Source of the DNA: Cadophora sp. MPI-SDFR-AT-0126
Lineage: Eukaryota > Ascomycota > Leotiomycetes > Helotiales > Ploettnerulaceae
Length of the DNA stretch: 64,000 bases
Direction: 5' to 3'
NCBI GenBank assembly: GCA_020747065.1
Contig: JAGMVK010000022.1
Coordinates: 310,001-374,000 of the forward strand
Of the stretch, positions 56,913-64,000 are shown piece after piece. Both the position numbers and the translations under genes were made by a program. Positions within the stretch are counted from its first letter, which is position 1, and every line of letters starts with the position of its first letter. The notes under the pieces are model-generated. The model saw only the letters and a program-made list of their open reading frames with translations. It searched no databases and was not told the origin of the DNA.

Positions 56913-59900
56913 CTACATATGAAAATCCTTCTCATCATCCGACAACATCTCATCCTCCACATTCCCACTCTTCTCCGCCTCAATTCCCCCACCTCCAACT
57001 GTCCCCCTAACCAATTCCGTCGTCGGCCTACTCAACGGCAATTTTCTATCCTTCCCAAAAACGTTCAATCTCGTCCCCATCGCTTCCGCCAGATGATCCA
57101 TATCCATCTTCTTTAGCGTCGTCAAATACCTGGCATAATCATTTCCTAGCTGAATCACCTTCTCGAAATGGCTTTCATTAACAGGCACCTCCTCTTTCCT
57201 GGCCAGCACCAGCGCTGTACGTACACAATTCCGGATTTGGCGACCGTTTAAGGGTTGCTGAGCCCAGTCGCTGCGGGATTTTTTGATCAGGGCTCGTCGT
57301 GCGTCTTTGGAGAGGTGTTTTAGCCCTGCCAGGAAGTTGTACCAGACGCTTTTGCGGTCTTCGACTGACAGAGCACTGAGTCCTAGGGTGACGTGGAGAC
57401 GGGATTGGAAGGCTTCATCGAGTGTGCCAATTCCTGTCAAGTTAGCTATGTGTGGGCTAATAAGATAGTGATGACTGACTGTTTGTAGTCAAGAACAAGA
57501 TGCCGTTGAAATATTCTGTGATGAGTTAGCATACATACCAGCTTCCTGGAGATTTCGTGTCTACCTAGGGTGCGAAGAAAAACTGCCAGACAATTAGCAT
57601 TTTACATTCACGATTGACGGGTGGATATACTTGACACGAGCGCGTTCCGCTCCAGACTTTCCAAATTTCTCTCAGCTAGGAACACATCTGCTTCATCCAA
57701 TAGCAATACCGCGCCCCATTCTTCAGCTCGTCGAAACACATCTTCAAGTTTCGCCTCGAGAACATCAGGATTAGTACCGATATCTCCACAGGTGATGGCG
57801 ATCAATGGTCGCTCGTATAAATCGGCAATGCACTCAGCCTGGGCGATGTCAACAAAGGTTCCCTGAGTTCACGAACGAAAATTACTTGCGGTTAAAGTCT
57901 TCCCAACACCAGGAGGTCCTGAAGACAGAAGAAAGTCAGTCCAAGAAAGGATAATGGCGAGATAGAGGAAATGATGTACCATGCAGAAGGATTACTACGC
58001 CCTGTCCTTTCCCTTTGACCAGATCCTTCAACTGGTTTTTGTCCGCTTCGACGTGGCTTGCAACCATTGCTCGGACAACGTCTTTGTAATGTTTATTCAT
58101 GACCAATTTGTCAAATGAAGTTTTCTGGAACTCCACTTTGAAAAGCTTGTCCACTGCATATGTACCTACAGATCCGGGTATCAGTAATGGCTTCCAGATA
58201 TGAAGATACACATACCCCAATCTTTCTCGCGAAATGAATACCCCATGACGTGCGATTCACAGAGCATCAACTGTTCATCACTTGGTGTATCATCCTCATG
58301 CATATATGCGCACTGCCTGTACAATGTTTCAGTCCCTCCTGATTTGATTGTAGGGGTCTCGTTGGAGCAGTTTAGTAGTCGCGATCGATGTTGCAGCTCT
58401 GGCGGATCTTCTGAAATGTCGACCGTATTGTGGAACTCCTGTATCTCACTACCCTTGTTGTATGAGTCGCCAAAGAGGCTGTATCTGTCGCCTTGCATTC
58501 GGGGTTGGTCGCTGGCTTTTGCATTGCGTTTTTGCTGGGCTTTGTATGCTGCAAGATCTATCATGACGCGAATTGCCTGAGTCAAACGACGCAAGTCAGC
58601 AAATTCCAATCTTATTCGCCGCGGGGCCAGATATTCATACGGTGTTGTTGTCAACCAGACTACTTTTGGGTCCGGTAGAGTATTCCATGTAGTTTCGTCC
58701 TTTCAGTGCCCAGTACTTACGTCCTCTTAATATCAGAGTAGCTTTCAAACCATCGCTTTCGGGATGATATTGCAGAGGCACGACATCTAGACTTTCGACG
58801 TCAATAGAACCTTGGAATGGCTCCACCGGGAGCTTCACAAACCTGCGGGTAAAGAACCCGACTTCATTGTAGCAGATGGACCAACAATTTACCCACTAGA
58901 AACGAACGAATGGGTCAGCAGAGTAGAAGCAGCCGCCAAAACCATACTAACCAATGCAGAGTACGCAACTTGGCCTCCCTTCCGCAAGGTTTTCTCCTGT
59001 CCATCAAGGGAGTGAACGATGTATGCCCTCACACCATGCTCCACAGATTTTCTATCTACAACAACTGTACCTGGCTTGTAAACTACCCAAACATGCTTGA
59101 AAGAGATTTTCCGGTGTCCGATGATGTTTTCTTCTAGCGATTTCATCGCCTTTATCACACTGTCTTCTCCCGAATCGACCTTTCCAAGCGCGGCGAGTAA
59201 TACCTTGGTATGGTTTACTGTCGCGGCGTCGCTTGTAGGAGCCTCCACGTAGCCTCTGAAAGCTGGAAGATTGTGAAACAAGAATCTCTGAGGCTCTGGA
59301 AATGTGAGTGTGTCGAGGTCCAAATTCTGCTGTGGGTAATAATCCGAAATTTGCCTGAACATGTCCACGAGATGTTTGGACCGAATCTCAACTGTCATTC
59401 CTAGAAATTCTGGTTGCAAATTTGGTACTAATCGGCCACGGACATATGTTTGGGCTGTTTGATACTCGCGTATCAGATGGATGACATATTCTCCCACCGC
59501 CGATGTGTCTGTCGTTGCTTTGACTTCCTGGATCGTGGAGTTCTCGTAGTCTCGTTTGCGCTTTTGCCGCCCGTTTGGATCCGATATTATTTTCTCGAAC
59601 CTGATACCCAATAACCAGCCTTCTGCATCGATATCGGGGAATGGGTCTTGCCTGGAGTTCTTACGTGGCCGTGTTCGTCTCGGGCGTGATCTAGAACGCC
59701 CCCGTCGACCATCTTCTATGATGATCTGTCTGTCTCCGGCTTCTTCGGAGTCAGAGGTTTCTTGATATCGTGGGCTCGCTCGAACTCTTTCAACAACCAG
59801 AGGTTGCCCATATGAAGCCGAATCTCCAACGACCAGTCAGCAAATCCGATTCCAGACAAAGGAGAGACTCGGGCTGGGCACATTACCAATAAATGAAGAA

Positions 59901-61533
59901 TACCCGGTGTCAGATTCTTCGCCAATTTTCTCATCGATTGGAACGGTGAAAGGAATTCGTCTTGATGACACTGGTCCTGGATCGCTACGTCCCATATCCC
60001 TGTCAGTCCAACCCCGGCTGTCACGGCGATAGTAGTACTCATCCTCCTCGCGTATATCGACTTCTGGAGCACTGGCTGGAGTGAAATTTTGACTCTGCAA
60101 CAATTTATCCACTTCGGCTTTATCAATGTATTGGTCAAGAATAATTTCCCCATTCTGCATGCCATTAGCACGCATCGTCATGTCTGAATCGTGGCTTGTC
60201 TTACCTCTATTCCGAATGCGTATCCTTTGCGAACCAGGGACTTCCGAAGATTAACACTGTCTGTGATTCTGGTGAGATTGGTCTGCTCATATGCCCCTTT
60301 TTGGCGCCGTAGTGGCGATGTAGAACTGGCCCGAAGCAGCCTACTTTCGCGAATCTGGGTCACAATTATTTCCCGGTCTCCTTCAACATCGCGTGATGCT
60401 TCAGGTCCAGCTTCGGCTTGCTGTGAATTATCCGTGGCTCGTCGAGGTGGCCTCATAGGACCACCACTATGTTTCTCGAGGCCAGCGACTTCCTTTCCGG
60501 CATTGTACGCCGATAGAGTGGGATTAGTAGCTGGAACCACGCGCCTATCGGGATCATAGGCCCTTTGCTCGCCTGCAAGAGAATCTTGGCGGAAGGAAAC
60601 CGGCGGAGAAGGATGGTGACTCGTTGCAAATTGACTGGCTGGAAGTTCCGAAGGATGTCGGGGAACAGAATACGGCCCGCTAGAAAGGTTTCCTGGAGTG
60701 ACCATACTTGAAAACGGGTCCATGGGAGGATTTGCAAAGTATGGATGGTGTGGATAGCCACCGAGCCCTTGATATGGCGTAAAAGGGATAGGAAAGCTGT
60801 AAGGATAACAGTACCCAGCTGGTGGAGGACCAGAATATAGCGTCCTTGCCTCGTATGGATCCCAGACAGAATTCGGTAGTGTCGAAAATGCAGGATTGCC
60901 TCGTCCGTACCCTCGATCATCTGAATTCAACCCTGATCCAGGTGGTGGGTTTGGGTGTCGGGTTGCGGGAGTGTGGCGGTCAGCTCTTGGCGGGTAAGGA
61001 GCTTCAACTGGGTATGGATCAATGGTTTCTCGCTCACCATGCATTACATTCTCATATACGATCGATCTGGACTGGGGTAAGTAACGTGGTCGCTCTCGTG
61101 AACGACTTTTGTTCCTGGCGATTGTGGTCTTCCGGTCGACTGCACGGTATGGTCCTCCCTCAGGGCCTGGTGCATGAAACCGAGGCGGACCAGGAGGAGG
61201 CGGGCGTGCAATGTCTTTGCCTTTAGACGCTTTTGGTTGAGGGTTTGTACGTTCAACGTTATCGTTGGTATTGACCAGATATCTTTGAGGGGCTCGCTCT
61301 CCTGCCTTCTCGGCAATAGCTTTTGCCGCCTTCACATCCACTTCCGCCGTTGGGCTCTTGTACAAGGCTGCCTCGTTTGAAACTCTTTCACCATAGTTCT
61401 CGCGGCCGTAACGAGATGCCACTACAGCCGCCATCCTCACAGCTCCAGAATCCAATGAAATATGGTTCTTCGAATTGTAAGCGCGGCCTCGCAGTCCATA
61501 GAGTTCACGGCAACTGGGATGGGAGATGACCAA
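56913..61533 (-). CDS. Large AAA-type ATPase with DUF7025-like region and disordered N terminus
   Basis: Eleven exons close in phase: 61533-60205, 60154-59887, 59823-58952, 58895-58641, 58576-58216, 58165-57980, 57918-57890, 57838-57631, 57582-57565, 57515-57480, 57433-56913 (1360 residues). The N terminus is Pro/Tyr/Arg-rich and disordered, ending in 'LRKSLVRKGYAFGIE-NGEIILDQYIDKAEVDKLL', like the short DUF8035-type motif. The middle ('FTRRFVKLPVEPFQGS', 'RGRKYWALKGRNYMEYS') matches the DUF7025 region that precedes the ATPase in this fungal family. AAA core: Walker A 'GPPGVGKTLTA', Walker B 'LLLDEADVFLAER', sensor text 'FNGILFLTTNRIGTLDEAFQSRLH'. Members are mostly uncharacterised, sometimes called BCS1-like without evidence. 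Exons around the ATPase core are tiny (29, 18 and 36 nt), and one intron is GC-AG. The exact start may be the Met at 61434. Confidence 0.9.
57839..57889 (-). other. GC-AG intron directly after the Walker A motif
   Basis: The donor reads ACC|GCAAGTAA and the acceptor GCCCAG|GCTGAG. Splicing gives 'GKTLT-AECIADLYERPL', the normal AAA family transition. Using the neighbouring GT (GCAA|GTAATT) would shift the frame. Confidence 0.7.
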
Positions 61534-61973
61534 CTATTGCTACTGAATTCACAAGTGGATTATTGCTGTCAACTATTCCGTGGATCCAGAGACGACGGTT
61601 GGTCGCTGGTGAATTGATATGAGTTTGATGTCGCAAGCTCAAAGCGTTCTTCTTTCTAGGTCATCTCAGCCGCACCGATGATAGAAAAGCATGTGGAATA
61701 GGGCGTACAGAGTACTGAGAACTACGCTACATAGCCCAGCAGCCTCGACGTCATGGGACCAGTCACACATGCTGTCAGATCATCCAATGAATTGCCATGA
61801 TAGTCCTGCAGCCTCAACCTCTGCGCCCGTGACCCTTCGAGAGGCGCGTGGACCTGAACAAAATATATCCATCAAAGGCGCACGAGGTTTTCTTGATTCC
61901 ATGGTAGCATCTCAGGAGGTCGTTCGAGTAGACAAACCTCTTCAACAGCTATCGAGAGCCGAAGCGCAGCCTG
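61534..61973. promoter_or_regulatory. Divergent intergenic region, AAA ATPase / DUF7708 gene
   Basis: About 440 bp between divergent starts. A plus frame from 61691 overlaps the start of the next gene in another frame and is not supported. No core-promoter motif is obvious. Confidence 0.4.
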
Positions 61974-64000
61974 ATGGCCACCGCAACCAGCCCGGCACCA
62001 GCTGCGACCACAGCCTTGCCTCCAAGTCCTGGTGCAGCAGTATCTCAGATACAGGACGCACAGATCATTGCTCCAAACATACCGGCCAACGAAGCCGGCA
62101 ACTCACAAGCATGGAGTCTGCGAATCCTCTCAAGGTCTAGCAAGAAATCCGGGATGGAAAGCTGAGTGGCTGACACAGTGACCAGCCCGGGCGCCGAGGA
62201 AGCTTATCAAGAACTGCAGGATGCAGTCGACATTTTCAATCGCGAAGTGACAGCCAAGAAAAAAGGCGAGCATATTGAGAAGCGAGTCCAGTTTTCGTCA
62301 CTTCTGGTACAAGCTCAGAAAGACCTGGATGAATGCATCAAGAAACCCGAGCCCGAGAAGTCAAAATTACGACATGCGTGGTATCAGACGAAACGAGGTT
62401 TGGAGAAATTCTGCAAATATGCGATGCAGTACTCAAAAGTGATGGATGTGATGGTCTCGGCTCATCCTGAGATCGCGGCTTTGGCTTGTATGAATTCCAC
62501 TAATCTGAATGATAAGCGGGATTAGGCTAATGAGAGACAAGGGGGGGCTATGAAATTCCTACTCGTGGTCAGTGTCAGCCACCAGGAGTTGAAGGCTCAG
62601 ATTACATACCACATGGGTGAGATCGGTGCCAAATTCCAGATCATGGAATGTTTTGTACAGCTTTATCCGTCCGATGCGATGGTGAGCAACGTCTGCGGAG
62701 CTTACACCGAGTTCTTAGCATTTTTACGGAAATCTATCGAATGGTGCAAAGAGGCCGTCTTGGGTAAGAATGTAAACACCGGTTAAGTCGGCTGGGCTGA
62801 CTGGGTACAGTCAAGTTTTTCAAAACTGTCTTCAGCTCCTACGAAACACGGATCAAACCGACCATCGACAATCTCAACGACTACATCGAGAAGATCAGGA
62901 CTTCCGCCGAAGTTAATCGAAGCATTGGAATATATAACATCCAAGCCGGAAATTTGATGCTCCAAAATCTAATGGCTGCCTTTGGTCAAAATATGCAATT
63001 GCAAGTTCAGGAAAGTGCAGAGTTTAGAAACTTCATGCGACAGTACATTACCACGGAACAATCACGACGGACGTCCATTGATAATAAGTTGCGCAGCCGA
63101 AAATTGATCGATAAGGCAGTCTTCCAGGACAGTGCTACTTTGCGAAAATCGCTGTTTCCTGAGCTTTTGGATGTTGAGGAGAGTTTCAAAAAAGATGCGA
63201 GTCGGAGCAGACGGATGCCCAAGTCCACGTCATATATCGATCTCGGTATCCTGGACAAGCCCGAGATCACTGTCTGGTTAAAACTCGAGGAGTCTTCCTT
63301 GTTGTGGATTGATGGCTTTGCAACGCCAAGCACGCTCAAGTGGACAACTGAACTTGCTGTTGATATCACACTTGCTGGGGACCGCGAGGGCTACACGGTC
63401 CTCTTCTACTTTTGTGATATCTCTAGTCCATGCCAGGGCAACGATGAGGGTCTCCGTCTTGGATCCCAATTTTCGATGCTACATTCCTTTATCATTCAGA
63501 TCATCCAGCAGCATCCTTCTATCGTTGCGCGTAAGCACGAATACTTTAACGTGGAAGCTTTCCAAGCCGCAAAGGTCAATCTGAAAAACACCTTGACAAT
63601 CTTCCGGGAGGCTCTGAAGGCCCTATCAGAGCATACGACCGTCTGCATCATAATCGACAGCCTTGACAATATTCGCGGGGCCAAAGAGAGATCACCGCGA
63701 CTACAATTCATCCTCGAGAAACTCTCGGAGATCGTGGTAACACCTCGAGACATTGTGGTCAAAATAATCATTACATCGGTCACATCAAATATACACGAGC
63801 TCATCATCCCGGATGTGGACAATCCGCCGCCACATCATCATCTCCTTCGGATTCCTCGCAGCTTGGAAAATGCTCATACGATTCGACAGCCGTCACATCT
63901 GTCGCGACGTATTCCTCGACAGCTAGTTCGTATTCCTGATGAGACGTTAGAGTTCGGGATGATGCCAGAAGACGGCTTTGAATTATCGGACGGCGATGAT
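61974..64000 (+). CDS. DUF7708-containing STAND-like protein with degenerate P-loop, partial
   Basis: Exons 61974-62134, 62186-62487, 62542-62763 and 62811-64000 (running off the edge) read continuously for 625 codons. Introns are 51 nt (weak GTCTAG donor), 54 nt and 47 nt. After an Ala/Pro-rich start, the DUF7708 text is clear: 'AWYQTKRGLEKFCKYA', 'SAHPEIAALA-WGAMKFLLVV' (restored by splicing), 'IGAKFQIMECFVQLYPSDAM' and 'YTEFLAFLRKSIEWCKE'. This N-terminal module is common in fungal NACHT/STAND proteins. A helical linker leads to an NTPase-like block. Where a P-loop (G-x4-GK-S/T) should stand, the sequence reads 'LLWIDGFATPSTLKWT' (about 63299-63345), without the GK. A Walker B-like 'VCIIIDSLDNIRG' remains. 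It may bind no nucleotide. The C terminus is outside the window, so the sensor repeats are unknown. Confidence 0.8.

Overview
The window is nuclear DNA of a filamentous ascomycete (Pezizomycotina). Evidence: spliceosomal introns of about 45-140 nt with GTRNGT/CTRAY/YAG signals, HET-domain genes, a fungal NLR-like protein with NACHT and ankyrin repeats, a hybrid histidine kinase, a yapsin-type GPI protease and small secreted proteins. A Leotiomycete (Helotiales-like) is my best guess, but this is an inference and I could not test it. Gene models below were built by joining open frames across consensus splice sites. Nearly all of them close in phase.

Layout: (1) 1-2.9 kb: the 5' end of a raffinose-synthase/alpha-galactosidase (Sip1-like) gene running off the left edge, divergent from mitochondrial tyrosyl-tRNA synthetase. 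(2) 3.9-6.2 kb: an 800-bp AT-rich, almost fully palindromic foldback element with GC-rich ends and a TA duplication, followed by a secreted-protein gene that looks partly decayed. (3) 6.7-20.1 kb: two HET-domain genes bracketing three flavin- or iron-dependent oxidative enzymes (amadoriase/sarcosine-oxidase-like, PhyH-type dioxygenase, amine oxidase), a four-module CX10C secreted protein and a multi-pass membrane protein. (4) 20.8-31 kb: a Cys-rich ecto-domain/mucin-stalk/TM protein, a seven-exon hybrid histidine kinase, a kinesin-13-like motor and an F-box protein. (5) 31.4-38.4 kb: a truncated, frameshifted phosphotransferase (APH) relic and a large alpha/beta-hydrolase-NACHT-ankyrin NLR-like gene. 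(6) 39.8-56.4 kb: housekeeping and surface genes (Sso1-type t-SNARE, disordered protein, yapsin, ZZ/EF-hand membrane protein, Ala-rich secreted protein). (7) 56.9-64 kb: an eleven-exon DUF7025-type AAA ATPase of 1360 residues, divergent from a DUF7708/STAND-like protein that runs off the right edge and appears to have lost its P-loop.

Most noteworthy: the 133-residue secreted protein with four exactly spaced C-x10-C modules; two GC-AG introns, one of which removes what otherwise looks like a premature stop in a HET gene and one of which lies directly after a Walker A motif; the foldback element; the oxidative-enzyme block flanked by HET genes; and the density of allorecognition or innate-immunity-type genes (two HET, one NACHT-ANK, one DUF7708 STAND). 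No rRNA, tRNA or CRISPR array was seen.
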